Assembly (NCBI RefSeq): GCF_043497005.1 | Contig: NZ_JBIEKE010000001.1 | Coordinates: 186,001 to 250,000 of the forward strand | Direction: 5' to 3' | Origin: Halobacillus_A sp043497005 | GTDB lineage: Bacteria; Bacillota; Bacilli; Bacillales; Halobacillaceae | DNA: 64,000 bases | Part shown: positions 1 to 8,048 of the stretch, in pieces | Layout of the letters: each line of letters begins with the position of its first letter | Position numbering within the stretch: the stretch's first letter is position 1 | Position numbers and translations under genes: made by a program | Notes under the pieces: generated by a model | What the model saw: the letters and a program-made list of their open reading frames with translations, nothing else | Database searches by the model: none | What the model was told of the DNA's origin: nothing

Positions 1-731
1 ACTTCGTTCATGTTTTTATTTAGAAACTTCTCAAGATAGGATAAGATCCATACTAAAAAAAGCGGCGGCAGTACAGAAGAAGTGTACACCGTTTCTGATA
101 ATGCAATGCCGAGGAAAGAAATGGTTTCCCCTGACGCAATCTGATCAGCCATTGCTGTCCAAGTCGGACTGACTAAAGCTGCGCTGCAGGCAACTGCGAT
201 ATACGTGTTGACCTTAAAATGTTTCGCTGCGGTCATTGCAATAAAAATAGGCAAGAAGGTAAAAGGCGCCCAGGAAATAAAGCTCAACACTTCATAGGTT
301 CCTGTTGCCTCAAATCCGGAAAATAACAAATTAATTAAAATTAACGTTCCTTGAAGAATACCAGCAGCCGCTAAAATGTAAATAAAGGGGGCGAAAACAG
401 CTGACATTGTAGCAATAACACGGTTGATGATGGTCCCTTGCTTTTCACTTTGATCATCATTCGACGTATCCATATTGACTAGACTGGCAAATGCCTCGTA
501 AACTTCACCCACATGCTGACCAATGACGACCTGGAACTGTCCGTTGTTCTCAACTACCGTGATCACTCCAGGTAACGACGTTACTTGCTCTTTAGCCTGA
601 GGTCTCGATCGCTTAAGTACGAGTCGGAGCCGCGTGGCACACCTTGATACCTTAATTATGTTCTCTTCCCCGCCGACTGCCTCTAATATATCCCCTGCAA
701 GCTTAGGGTAATCTCTCACTTTTTTCGCCAA
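1..731 (-). CDS. PTS sugar permease, EIIBC component, 3' end cut by window
   Basis: Reads leftward from a TTG at 731 behind a strong AAAGGAGGG ribosome site and leaves the window, so only about 243 residues are present. The first 90 residues form an EIIB domain with the phosphorylation-site cysteine in an SRCATRLR motif. Hydrophobic segments of an EIIC domain follow (for example around TIINRVIATMSAVFAPFIYI). This architecture belongs to the beta-glucoside/sucrose/trehalose PTS family, which takes up and phosphorylates a sugar at the membrane. The divergent GntR-UTRA regulator at 905 is probably its regulator. The sugar cannot be told from this fragment; beta-glucosides or trehalose are the likeliest. 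Confidence 0.88.
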   Translation of the reverse strand, partial: MAKKVRDYPKLAGDILEAVGGEENIIKVSRCATRLRLVLKRSRPQAKEQVTSLPGVITVVENNGQFQVVIGQHVGEVYEAFASLVNMDTSNDDQSEKQGTIINRVIATMSAVFAPFIYILAAAGILQGTLILINLLFSGFEATGTYEVLSFISWAPFTFLPIFIAMTAAKHFKVNTYIAVACSAALVSPTWTAMADQIASGETISFLGIALSETVYTSSVLPPLFLVWILSYLEKFLNKNMNE

Positions 732-754
732 ATGAAACCCTCCTTTATAATTTG

Positions 755-768
755 AGTATTCGCTTACA
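755..768 (-). promoter_or_regulatory. Candidate cre (CcpA) site upstream of PTS gene
   Basis: On the minus strand TGTAAGCGAATACT matches 12 of 14 positions of the Bacillus catabolite-responsive element TGWNANCGNTNWCA. It lies 24 bp before the PTS start, where carbon catabolite control would be expected. Inference from sequence match only. Confidence 0.4.
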
Positions 769-772
769 TTAT

Positions 773-790
773 AATTGTATCGATATAATT
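773..790. promoter_or_regulatory. Inverted repeat, probable GntR operator
   Basis: AATTGTATCGATATAATT is an 18-bp near-palindrome centred on ATCGAT in the divergent region between the PTS gene and the GntR-UTRA regulator. GntR/HutC-type regulators of sugar PTS genes bind AT-rich palindromes of this kind. Assigning it to this regulator is inference from position. Confidence 0.45.
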
Positions 791-858
791 AATCAATACC
801 CTGACAAAATAATTATATGTGATTAAAATGAGTGAATGAGCCGCAGGGCTGTTTATGC

Positions 859-864
859 TATAAT
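859..864 (+). promoter_or_regulatory. Extended -10 of the GntR gene
   Basis: TATAAT preceded by TGC gives an extended -10 element about 40 bp before the gene; no good -35 is visible, as is usual for extended -10 promoters. Confidence 0.45.
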
Positions 865-904
865 GCTGGTAATGTAAGGACTAAAAAGGTAAAGAGGAAT
901 GTTT

Positions 905-1615
905 ATGTTAAAGTATCAGCAGATCGCAATCGACATCGAAAAATATATTGAAGAGCATAACCTTCAGCAGAGGGATAAACTGCCTGTCCTTGAAAAACTG
1001 ATGGCACGATTTAACGTGAGTAAGAGCACCATTACGAAATCCCTGGATCTTCTGGAGAAAAAGGGAGTCGTGTATCAAGTAAGGGGCAGCGGGATTTTTG
1101 TCAGAAGACATAACAGAGAAGGATACATCAGTCTGTTATCAAACCAGGGATTTAAAAAGGACCTGGAAGAATTTAATGTCACATCTGAGGTGGTCGAGCT
1201 AAAGGTTTGTCAACCGACAGAAGAAGTGGCTTATAACTTGAACATTGATCAGCACCAGGAGGTTTATTATGTGAAACGTATCCGTTACATTAACGGAAAA
1301 ACGCTTTGTCTGGAGGAGTCGTACTATAATAAATCGACGGTAACCTACTTGAATCGAGAGATTGCCTCTGAGTCGATCTTTCATTACATCCAAGAAGGCC
1401 TCGGTTTAAAGGTCGGTTTCTCAGATATTTACCTTCACGTACATAAACTGAATGAAGAAGAAGCGGCGTATTTAGGGTTGAAATCAGGGGATCCGAAGCT
1501 TTTCATGGAAAGTATTTTTCATTTAACGAACGGGCAGCCGTTTGACTTTTCTAAAGTGACGTACAACTATGAACAATCACAGTTCTTTCTTCAGGCAAAT
1601 AGTCATATATTATAG
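905..1615 (+). CDS. GntR-family regulator with UTRA domain (BglR/TreR-like)
   Basis: A winged helix-turn-helix occupies roughly residues 1-70 (LPVLEKLMARFNVSKSTITK is the recognition region). A UTRA effector-binding domain follows, about residues 90-235, with the usual VYYVKRIRYINGK and LCLEESYYN stretches. These proteins are cytosolic repressors or activators that sense a phosphosugar. I chose ATG 905 over ATG 899 because AAGAGG ends only 1 nt before 899 but about 7 nt before 905. It is divergent from the PTS permease, so it probably controls that gene through the palindrome at 773-790. The sugar specificity is not shown by the sequence. Confidence 0.87.
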   Translation: MLKYQQIAIDIEKYIEEHNLQQRDKLPVLEKLMARFNVSKSTITKSLDLLEKKGVVYQVRGSGIFVRRHNREGYISLLSNQGFKKDLEEFNVTSEVVELKVCQPTEEVAYNLNIDQHQEVYYVKRIRYINGKTLCLEESYYNKSTVTYLNREIASESIFHYIQEGLGLKVGFSDIYLHVHKLNEEEAAYLGLKSGDPKLFMESIFHLTNGQPFDFSKVTYNYEQSQFFLQANSHIL

Positions 1616-1659
1616 AGCGCAAAGAGCCCGGAGCAGTAAATCTATAGGAAGCTGTTGTT

Positions 1660-1812
1660 GATTCCGCGAATCGCTTGTCGGTGGAGGCCAGCCGCGGGCA
1701 CGGCCTCAGCAAGTGGATCTTCGGTTCGCGCTCTTACCACGACGCACCGGACGTGGACGGTTTTAATCGACCAGACGTCACTACCGAGTGCTCCACGTGG
1801 CATCAACAACTT
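1660..1812. repeat. Dispersed GC-rich noncoding repeat, copy L1
   Basis: A GC-rich stretch unlike its AT-rich surroundings. It aligns by eye with 29117-29275: shared blocks include GCGGGCACGGC, CAAGTGGATCTTCG, GCACCGGACGTGG, TTTTAATCGACCAG and CGTGGCATC. Related copies lie at 60013-60145 and, inverted, 63512-63640. Open frames across it are not conserved between copies, so it is treated as a noncoding element of unknown function. Confidence 0.75.
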
Positions 1813-1956
1813 TCGATATAAATTCTTAGAGGCATAAAAGAATATCTTCTCTGCTTCTTGTAAAAGAAGAACGCTGCTTTCAAAAAAGCGGGAACTCACT
1901 TCATAGCTCTAAGGCAGGATCATTGAAGGTGCGACGTAAATTCTTTAACATAAATC

Positions 1957-1990
1957 ATCCGAACGAATCACTGAAGATTCGTTTGGATGT
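1957..1990. repeat. Stem-loop, diverged copy of the ATAATCCGAAC repeat
   Basis: ATCCGAACGAATC pairs with GATTCGTTTGGAT around a short loop, followed by a T-rich run. The CCGAAC core and stem layout match the elements at 33080, 50761, 59929 and 63722. It may also end transcription before the RDD gene. The rest of the 1616-2062 gap shows nothing else. Confidence 0.5.
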
Positions 1991-2062
1991 TTTAATTTTT
2001 GGTGAAACAAAACGCCCGTTGAATCGTACGATAAGTATGGAAAGAAAGCGAGGTTTTTTATT

Positions 2063-2506
2063 ATGGAAGTACATTACCCGGCTGGATTCTGGAATAGGTT
2101 AGGGGCAAGGATTGTAGATGCTCTTATATTATTTATTCCACTTGGACTGATTACACTGCTTATCCACGGAAGTTTTTTCTACGATGGTTACAGTCCTGTG
2201 GATCTTCTCGGCTACGTCTATGCAATTGTGCTGCCGGTTATTTGGTATGGATACACGCTGGGCCGCAAGTTGATCGGCATCCGTATCGTACGGATGAATG
2301 GGCAGAATGTTGGTTTTGGTACGATGCTGTTAAGAGAAGTGGTGGGAACGCTCGTCTATATTGTGACGCTTGGCATCGGCCTGATCGTCAGTGCGTTTAT
2401 GGTCGGAATGAGGGAAGATAAACGGGCAATTCATGACTTTATTGCGGGCACGTATGTGACCAAGGAACCACCGGAAGATCAGGAAGCGGCAGTCGCGGCG
2501 AAGTAA
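2063..2506 (+). CDS. RDD family membrane protein
   Basis: 147 residues with an RDD domain: the N-terminal helix carries the family's Arg and Asp residues (RLGARIVDALILF), and two more membrane segments follow (around 55-75 and 100-130). RDD proteins are small integral membrane proteins of mostly unknown function; some halophile members have been linked to Na+/H+ antiport. The gene stands alone between two intergenic repeats, with a terminator immediately after it. The ribosome site is weak (GCGAGG). Function not assigned beyond the family. Confidence 0.85.
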   Translation: MEVHYPAGFWNRLGARIVDALILFIPLGLITLLIHGSFFYDGYSPVDLLGYVYAIVLPVIWYGYTLGRKLIGIRIVRMNGQNVGFGTMLLREVVGTLVYIVTLGIGLIVSAFMVGMREDKRAIHDFIAGTYVTKEPPEDQEAAVAAK

Positions 2507-2523
2507 ATGATATAGAAGCTATA

Positions 2524-2559
2524 AAAATAAGCAGACCGTTTGCGGCTGCTTATTTTTTT
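2524..2559 (+). terminator. Intrinsic terminator after RDD gene
   Basis: AATAAGCAG and CTGCTTATT form a 9-bp stem around an 11-nt loop, followed by a T run. Confidence 0.8.
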
Positions 2560-2568
2560 GATTGTAGA

Positions 2569-2655
2569 TATCAGCGGAAATCGTCTTTTATCAGCTAAAC
2601 TATACTTATATCAGCGTTTTTGTTCCTTTATCAGCGAAAATGAGAATATATCAGC
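2569..2655. repeat. Five TATCAGC repeats at exact 20-bp spacing
   Basis: TATCAGC occurs at 2569, 2589, 2609, 2629 and 2649: five 7-nt units separated by unrelated AT-rich 13-nt spacers. The spacing of exactly 20 bp (close to two helical turns) puts every unit on about the same face of DNA. The array lies directly after the RDD terminator and before the sigma-factor gene. Spacers are too short for CRISPR. Compare the 21-bp array at 36392. Confidence 0.9.
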
Positions 2656-2761
2656 GTTTTTCAATTCCCGGACAAATCCCTCAACCTATTTTTTTAAAAA
2701 AACTCCATCACTTCCACCGCCTTATTCGTTATCTAAGTGAAGGAGCCAATAATTAGTCAAA

Positions 2762-3241
2762 GTGAGTGGTCGTATGGAAGTAAGTGATCTATATGAAGAA
2801 CTAAAGAGCGACCTGTTCCGTTTTGCTTATTCCATTGCGCGTCACGAACAGGAAGGAAAGGACCTCGTTCAGGATGCGTGGATCAAATCTTTAAAGGAAG
2901 AACAGCTGCTCAAGCTGCCCCTTCATAAGCAAAAAGCATGGTTTTATCGAGTGATGAAAAATAAGCTCATTGATGAGCGGAGAAAAGACAAGAGGATCAC
3001 GGAGTGGGAAGAGGATGCTGATAGTGCGGTGCCGGATCTCACTTCAGGGAGACTTGAGATGACAGAACTGCTTTCCCGGCTTTCCCCGGACTTAAGCGAT
3101 ATCGTTTTTAAACGGTACTGGCTGAATTTATCGAGTAAGGAAATCGGTGAACGTCTTAACCTGCCAGCTTCGACCGTACGTTATAAGCTTCAAACTGCAA
3201 TCAAGCAATTACGTAAAGTATTAGAGGAGGATGAACGATGA
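2762..3241 (+). CDS. Sigma-70 family (ECF-like) RNA polymerase sigma factor
   Basis: 159 residues. Region 2 is at about 10-75 (LFRFAYSIARHEQEGKDLVQ, then WFYRVMKNKLIDERR) and region 4 at about 98-155 (LSRLSPDLSDIVFKRYW, SSKEIGERLNLPASTVRYKL). It directs RNA polymerase to a private promoter set, likely for envelope or stress genes. No anti-sigma factor follows; instead it overlaps the next gene by 4 bp (ATGA), so the two are translated together. AGGAG at 2741 is 16 nt from GTG 2762, which is long. ATG 2774 is an alternative start with a weaker ribosome site. Confidence 0.85.
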   Translation: MSGRMEVSDLYEELKSDLFRFAYSIARHEQEGKDLVQDAWIKSLKEEQLLKLPLHKQKAWFYRVMKNKLIDERRKDKRITEWEEDADSAVPDLTSGRLEMTELLSRLSPDLSDIVFKRYWLNLSSKEIGERLNLPASTVRYKLQTAIKQLRKVLEEDER

Positions 3242-4434
3242 GTCAGCGAATTGGAAATGTAGGACTGTTAAATTTAATGAATGCTACAGAAGAAAGCTTA
3301 CAAAATGTGGAGAGAATCGAGAACATTGGCATGGTTTTATATCCAAAGGAAAAAGCGCACCTCCTGCCGAAATTAAACGCCGGCAATATCGGGCAGTGTG
3401 TAGAGCTGCCAGAAGGCTATCAAGTAGTAAATAGCAATTTACACGTAGATCAAGCGTATTTTCAATCGTTAACGGAAGAAGTGAAGCTGTTCGTAAACGG
3501 TAACCTCATCGTAGACCGCAATGTGCAGGCTGACGAGCTGAAGAACAGCTTGCTTGAACTGAGAGTCAGCGGCAGCATTTATTGCCCGGCCCACCTGACT
3601 GGATCTCTGTTTCACATCATTTCGCATGGCGCCATGGATGTGGAGTCGTATAGAGAGGAACAGCTGCGTTTTGAAAACGGGCATTTCGAGTTAACGAATG
3701 CCTACTTACATTCAGCTGACCGTACGATGCGATTAACCGTAAACGGAAAGCTGCGATTAGATGAAGATTTAGATATGGATCTGTTTCAGAAAAAAATTCA
3801 CCAGATTGATGTCAATGGCAAGGTTATGCTCTATGAATCTCAAGAAGCGCATTTTTATAAAAAATCAGGATCGCTGACCTCCAGCAAGGTGGAAGTCATT
3901 CCAGACGGGTACTTACAGCTGAAGAAGCAGGTACGAGTGAACAGCCGCTCCATTAAACGATTCAAAGGCAAAAAGCTCTACACAAACAAGCCGGTTATTA
4001 TTGAAGCCGATGTAACACGTGAAGCATTTTCCATAGCAGGCATCCACTCGACGTCAATTGTTGTTTGTCCAGAAGAACTGGAGGATCTCGTGTATGAAAC
4101 AGCCCCGCTGCTGGAAACAGAGGTTTTGTCGTATGAAGATCGTTTTCTCTATCTCGAAGGGGAAGAGCGGTGGACGAACGAACAGCTGGAAGCTCTAGCT
4201 CAGCCAACCGCATGTATAGTAGAAGGCCAGCTGACCCTGGACGATAGTGTCACGCCTGAGGTGCTTTCATCAAAAATAAAAAGCTTAGACATTCTAGGGG
4301 TCGTCACTGTAGAAAATCTATCATTAAAAGGCAGCTTACAGCAGGTGATACGCGTGAATACAGGAATGGTTAAAGATGCAGGGATGAAGACGGAAGATTC
4401 GAGTTTAGGCAATTTAGGAGAGTTGATGCTTTAA
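3238..4434 (+). CDS. Unknown protein with three internal repeats, coupled to sigma factor
   Basis: 398 residues, no membrane segment or signal peptide. Three units recur at about residues 60-130, 160-225 and 305-375. Each runs roughly VNGxLxLDxxVxxxxLxxxIxxLxVxGxV, then an xxLxGSLxxxI strand and a Gly (compare VNGNLIVDRNVQ, VNGKLRLDEDLD and VEGQLTLDDSVT). The alternating hydrophobic pattern suggests beta-solenoid or bactofilin-like folding, though I cannot assign a named family. The ATGA overlap with the sigma factor suggests a partner or regulator of it, which is inference. Confidence 0.7.
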   Translation: MSQRIGNVGLLNLMNATEESLQNVERIENIGMVLYPKEKAHLLPKLNAGNIGQCVELPEGYQVVNSNLHVDQAYFQSLTEEVKLFVNGNLIVDRNVQADELKNSLLELRVSGSIYCPAHLTGSLFHIISHGAMDVESYREEQLRFENGHFELTNAYLHSADRTMRLTVNGKLRLDEDLDMDLFQKKIHQIDVNGKVMLYESQEAHFYKKSGSLTSSKVEVIPDGYLQLKKQVRVNSRSIKRFKGKKLYTNKPVIIEADVTREAFSIAGIHSTSIVVCPEELEDLVYETAPLLETEVLSYEDRFLYLEGEERWTNEQLEALAQPTACIVEGQLTLDDSVTPEVLSSKIKSLDILGVVTVENLSLKGSLQQVIRVNTGMVKDAGMKTEDSSLGNLGELML

Positions 4435-4464
4435 CTTAGCTTCTTATAGAAAGGAAGGAGCAAA

Positions 4465-4599
4465 ATGACGATTCACTTTTTTATCTTTACGATTTCCATA
4501 ACAAGAAAGAAAAAAGATAAAACGCCTATGAGTAACCATCCCAAGGAAGCTCAAGAACAGTTATTAAATCGTAAAGCGACTTATCGGAATTTGTATTAA
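4465..4599 (+). CDS. YrzI-family small protein (44 aa)
   Basis: A 44-residue frame starting MTIHFFIFTISITRKKK, with AAGGAAGGAG placed 4-5 nt before ATG and a terminator right behind it. The short hydrophobic N-terminus ending in TISI followed by lysines resembles the YrzI family of Bacillus peptides, whose function is not established. It starts 30 bp after the three-repeat protein and could be the last gene of the sigma-factor operon. Confidence 0.65.
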   Translation: MTIHFFIFTISITRKKKDKTPMSNHPKEAQEQLLNRKATYRNLY

Positions 4600-4613
4600 T
4601 CCTATAATTTTAC

Positions 4614-4648
4614 ATCCAGCACAACTGCAAATGTGCTGGATTTTTCAT
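4614..4648 (+). terminator. Intrinsic terminator
   Basis: ATCCAGCAC and GTGCTGGAT form a perfect 9-bp stem followed by TTTTCATT. Confidence 0.8.
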
Positions 4649-4709
4649 TATTTTAATAAATCAGAAAATTGTGGTAGTATAGCTTTACTAGTAACGAAGG
4701 AGGCCTTAT

Positions 4710-5645
4710 ATGGACTATTTAACTGCAGAACAAGTCAACGAAAGATTAACGATGGACGAAACGATCCGTTCAATTGAACAATTCTACTTGGACGACAGCA
4801 ATGGTGATATAATCATGCCCGACCGCATGCATATCGAAGACGGCGATAATACAAGTCTATTAATGCCTTCCTATTATGGGGATTATTACGCTACGAAGCT
4901 CGTCGGAGTAGCGCCGAACAATACGTCGCTTCAAAAGCCGACGATTCATGGACTGATGGTACTGTACAGCCGTCAGACGATGGAGCCACTTTTGATGTGT
5001 GATGCGGTACCGATTACCGGTCTTCGTACGGGGGCGCTTGGCGGGCTTGGCATGAAGTATTTAGCGAAGGAGAATGCGTCTTCTCTCGGCATTATCGGCA
5101 CGGGGACGCAGGGGTGGAGTCACCTGCACTCCGCCTGTTCGGTCCGATCGATTCAAACGGTGAAGGTGTACAACCGCAGTCAGGCCAAGCTTTCGACTTT
5201 TATCGAACGAGCGAAGCAGGCCTTTCCGTCCTTACATATTGAACAAGCTTCCACCGAACAGTTAGTCCGTGAGTCTGACATTATTGTCACGACCACCACC
5301 TCTGAAAAACCCGTCCTTCCTGAGCTTGAACCTGCCGCCTACAAGGGCAGACAGATTGTCGGCGTCGGCTCGTTCCGCCCGGCCATGCAGGAGATTCCTG
5401 ACAGTATCTTAAAGGAGGCGGATGAAGTTTACGTCGATGCGCCTAGTGCTTTCCGTGAATCAGGCGATATGATTCGCGCGCAGGAGCTTGGTGTTGACCC
5501 TGATCAAACACTGTCGCTAAAAGAGATCATCGCACGCAATCATCGTCCGCAGAACCCGGAAGAACAATCGGTCATCTTCAAATCCGTAGGTGCGGCGATT
5601 TTTGATTTAATCGTTACGAAAGCCTTATATGAAAAAATCCGATAA
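4710..5645 (+). CDS. Ornithine cyclodeaminase/mu-crystallin family enzyme
   Basis: 311 residues, the usual family length. The N-terminal half carries the substrate region (DRMHIEDGDNTSLLMPSYY, then TGLRTGALGGLGMKYLA). The NAD(P)-binding Rossmann motif GTGTQG is near residue 130, with VKVYNRSQAK after it. Members deaminate ornithine to proline or reduce cyclic imino and keto acids; the sequence does not separate these. GAAGGAGG precedes ATG 4710. It heads an operon with a small membrane protein, a sodium/solute symporter and an unknown protein, which suggests use of an imported amino acid or amino-acid-derived solute. Confidence 0.87.
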   Translation: MDYLTAEQVNERLTMDETIRSIEQFYLDDSNGDIIMPDRMHIEDGDNTSLLMPSYYGDYYATKLVGVAPNNTSLQKPTIHGLMVLYSRQTMEPLLMCDAVPITGLRTGALGGLGMKYLAKENASSLGIIGTGTQGWSHLHSACSVRSIQTVKVYNRSQAKLSTFIERAKQAFPSLHIEQASTEQLVRESDIIVTTTTSEKPVLPELEPAAYKGRQIVGVGSFRPAMQEIPDSILKEADEVYVDAPSAFRESGDMIRAQELGVDPDQTLSLKEIIARNHRPQNPEEQSVIFKSVGAAIFDLIVTKALYEKIR

Positions 5646-5661
5646 GAGAGGATGAGTCCGT

Positions 5662-5883
5662 GTGAAGCAAATGACGAAATCAAAATGGAAGGATCCCGGC
5701 ATTATCATGGTCATTTCCCTCGTGATCATTTCTTCGATCGTTTGGATCTGGTGGCCGACGGAAGTGTATTGGATGGGTATTTCCCTGGCCGGATGGCTGA
5801 TGTTCTTCTGCTTTTTTATTTGGCTGCTGTTAACCTTTATTTATGTGATTTGGATTGAAAAGATAGAAAAACGATCGAATTAA
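5662..5883 (+). CDS. Small two-helix membrane protein, symporter partner
   Basis: 73 residues with two transmembrane helices at about 13-32 and 37-65, a charged N-terminus and a basic tail. GTG 5662 follows AGAGGATGAG at normal spacing. It sits 16 bp after the cyclodeaminase-like gene and 14 bp before a symporter of the SSS family. Small two-helix proteins encoded just before SSS symporters (DUF997 and DUF3311 types) are thought to be accessory subunits. That role is inferred from position and size. Confidence 0.75.
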   Translation: MKQMTKSKWKDPGIIMVISLVIISSIVWIWWPTEVYWMGISLAGWLMFFCFFIWLLLTFIYVIWIEKIEKRSN

Positions 5884-5897
5884 AGGAGCTGTAGACG

Positions 5898-7334
5898 ATG
5901 AAAGGAATGGAAACTTCCATATTAGCATTCTACTTAATATTCATGACCCTCATCGGTATCTATTTTGCCAAGAGAGCTCACTCTTCGGAGGATGATTACT
6001 GGACGGCAGGACGCAATATTAATAGTTTCGTAGGATCGTTCGCTTTGTTCGCAGCTGTGGCAAGCTCCAGCTCGTTAATGGGAGCGGTTGGGTCAGGCGT
6101 CGCACTCGGTCTGCCATTCTTATTTGCTTATGGATTTGGGGCCGTGGCTATCCCGTCCTTTGCTCTCTTTCTAATCGCAGGACAGATTCGACGGTCCGGC
6201 GTCAAAACGATGCCGGAATTTTTCAAAATACGCTTTGGAAAACCGGTCCAAATTGTAGCGGCTGTTATCGTCGTTCTCACGATGACGTTCTATATGGTGC
6301 CGCAGCTCACGGCTTCCGGATTAATCGGTTCTTACGTGCTAGGCATCGAATATACGACGGCTGTTATTTTCCTGGGCATTGGATTTACCTTATATGCAGC
6401 CTTAGGCGGTATGTGGGCGATTACATATACTGACTTGATTCAAGGGGCGGTTATGGTGATTGGGATGCTCGTGCTCTCCATCATTATTTTAGCCGATCAT
6501 GAAGGAATAGGGAGGTTAATTCAAGATGCTCTGGCCGTCGATCCTGCATTTGGTGAAGTGACTCAGCCATGGATGTCGTATTTTGGATTGTTTATCGCCT
6601 TCCTATGGTTCGGCGTTGTATCGCCATCGGCCGTCATGCGTAATTTCGCCTCCCGTGATGCAAAAACGGCCCGCCGTTCCGCGCTCGGCGCCTGTATTTT
6701 ATACCTTTGCGTCTTCATTTTTGGTGCGATTATTGCTTCTGCCGGAGCAAGCCTCGGCATTATCGGCTCGCTCGATAATCAGGACATGATTTTTATTTCC
6801 GTCATTGAGCATTACATGCCGCCGATTCTTGCCGGTATTATGCTTGCCGGCTTATTAGCGGCGATTATGTCTTCCGCTGATGCCATGCTGCTCGCGGTTT
6901 CAGCAGGTGTAGCTCACGACCTCTATAAAGGTCATATTAATAAAAAAGCATCCGAAAAGTCAGTTACGCGGATTGGATTCGTCGTCATGATGCTCGCTAG
7001 TCTCGTTGGTATTTATTTCGCAATTGATCCACCGCAGCTCATCGCGATTATGGTTGGGTGGGTGAGCGGTGCTATGCTGTCGGCCTTTGGTTTCCCGCTC
7101 GTCCTCGGCATTTGGTGGAAACGGGCGAACATGGCTGGAGCACTGGCCGGCATGATCGGTGGATCAGTGGCGTTTATCATCATGGCCGTTCTGCCATTTG
7201 CGCTTGTCGCGGAGCCCATCGTCGCTGCACCTGTATCCGCGATTCTTGTGATTGTCGTCAGTCTTATGACGTCTCCACCGCCGGAAGACATGCAGCGCGA
7301 AGTGGACCGCTATCACACACATATTGATTCATAA
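5898..7334 (+). CDS. Sodium:solute symporter (SSS family)
   Basis: 478 residues with about 13 membrane helices. SSS features visible include the N-terminal DDYWTAGRNINSF segment, YTDLIQGAVMVIGM in the middle and AGLLAAIMSSADAMLLAVSAG, the sodium-site helix with paired serines. It resembles the PanF/PutP branch and imports a solute with Na+, which suits a halophile. Substrate unknown; the adjacent ornithine-cyclodeaminase-like gene points to an amino acid or related compound. Good ribosome site AAAGGAGCTG. Confidence 0.9.
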   Translation: MKGMETSILAFYLIFMTLIGIYFAKRAHSSEDDYWTAGRNINSFVGSFALFAAVASSSSLMGAVGSGVALGLPFLFAYGFGAVAIPSFALFLIAGQIRRSGVKTMPEFFKIRFGKPVQIVAAVIVVLTMTFYMVPQLTASGLIGSYVLGIEYTTAVIFLGIGFTLYAALGGMWAITYTDLIQGAVMVIGMLVLSIIILADHEGIGRLIQDALAVDPAFGEVTQPWMSYFGLFIAFLWFGVVSPSAVMRNFASRDAKTARRSALGACILYLCVFIFGAIIASAGASLGIIGSLDNQDMIFISVIEHYMPPILAGIMLAGLLAAIMSSADAMLLAVSAGVAHDLYKGHINKKASEKSVTRIGFVVMMLASLVGIYFAIDPPQLIAIMVGWVSGAMLSAFGFPLVLGIWWKRANMAGALAGMIGGSVAFIIMAVLPFALVAEPIVAAPVSAILVIVVSLMTSPPPEDMQREVDRYHTHIDS

Positions 7335-7346
7335 AGGATGAAACCA

Positions 7347-7943
7347 ATGGAAACAGTAAAGCAGAAAAACCTCCGCCTCATCGGAACAGGCGGAGGCATA
7401 GCTGAAAGTGAGCTTCCCAACGTCATTTACAAAAACCTTGGCATTCAGATGAAGATGAACCGAAGCATCAGTGCGGATTATATTAAAAACCACATTGCTC
7501 GTACAAAGCGTGTGTACCATCCAATGTGGGTGGCCAAACTTCTCGTTATTGCTGACCGAAAACCTTTTCCACCGAGAAAGAAGCCGAATATGGTATTTGT
7601 CGATGCAGTGTCCGGTTACCGCGGCCTTTTTCCAACGGTGCCTGCGATGAATGAAGGGGAAGTGGAAACCGGCGAAGTGGTGCCTGCACAGTTGACGAAG
7701 CAGCAGGTAAAAGAAACCTACATTCAGGACATCCAGCAAAATCAAATCAACCGCAGCTATGTATTAAAAAAGCCCCGTTATCAGCTGGAAGAACTGTTCC
7801 TGACGTATCTGCCGCTCTGGAAGGTGCAAGTAGACTCTGATTACTTAACGAAGGAATTCTTCATTAACGCTAATACCGGGGAGTCAGAGGAGTATATGAG
7901 TAAATTATGGAGAAGCGTAGAATGGCGGTTACAGGAAAAGTAA
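7347..7943 (+). CDS. Unknown soluble protein in symporter operon
   Basis: About 198 residues, no signal peptide or membrane helix. Notable stretches are KPFPPRKKPNMVFVDAVSGYRGLFP and the C-terminal VDSDYLTKEFFINANTGE. ATG 7347 is preferred to ATG 7338 because AAAGG ends immediately before 7338 but about 8 nt before 7347. It starts just after the symporter stop, so it is in the same operon. I do not recognise a family and assign no function. Confidence 0.7.
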   Translation: METVKQKNLRLIGTGGGIAESELPNVIYKNLGIQMKMNRSISADYIKNHIARTKRVYHPMWVAKLLVIADRKPFPPRKKPNMVFVDAVSGYRGLFPTVPAMNEGEVETGEVVPAQLTKQQVKETYIQDIQQNQINRSYVLKKPRYQLEELFLTYLPLWKVQVDSDYLTKEFFINANTGESEEYMSKLWRSVEWRLQEK

Positions 7944-8048
7944 AGCTTCTGTCCTCTTGCTGCTTAGCTATCCGATCACCTAAGAATAGTAGCCTGTTTT
8001 ATCGTAAGGAAAGGCAGGAGGACAACGTGTCGGTAAACAGAACGCAGT

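Noticed and set aside
1642..1899. Frames on both strands at 1642-1899
   Set aside because: They lie in the noncoding repeat L1; L2 does not conserve the frames.
2569..2655. Short CRISPR-like array
   Set aside because: Units of 7 nt with 13-nt spacers are far below CRISPR sizes, and no cas genes are near.
2540..2740. 66-codon frame after the RDD gene
   Set aside because: It is produced by the phased TATCAGC array and the terminator T run; no ribosome site and the peptide only mirrors the repeat.
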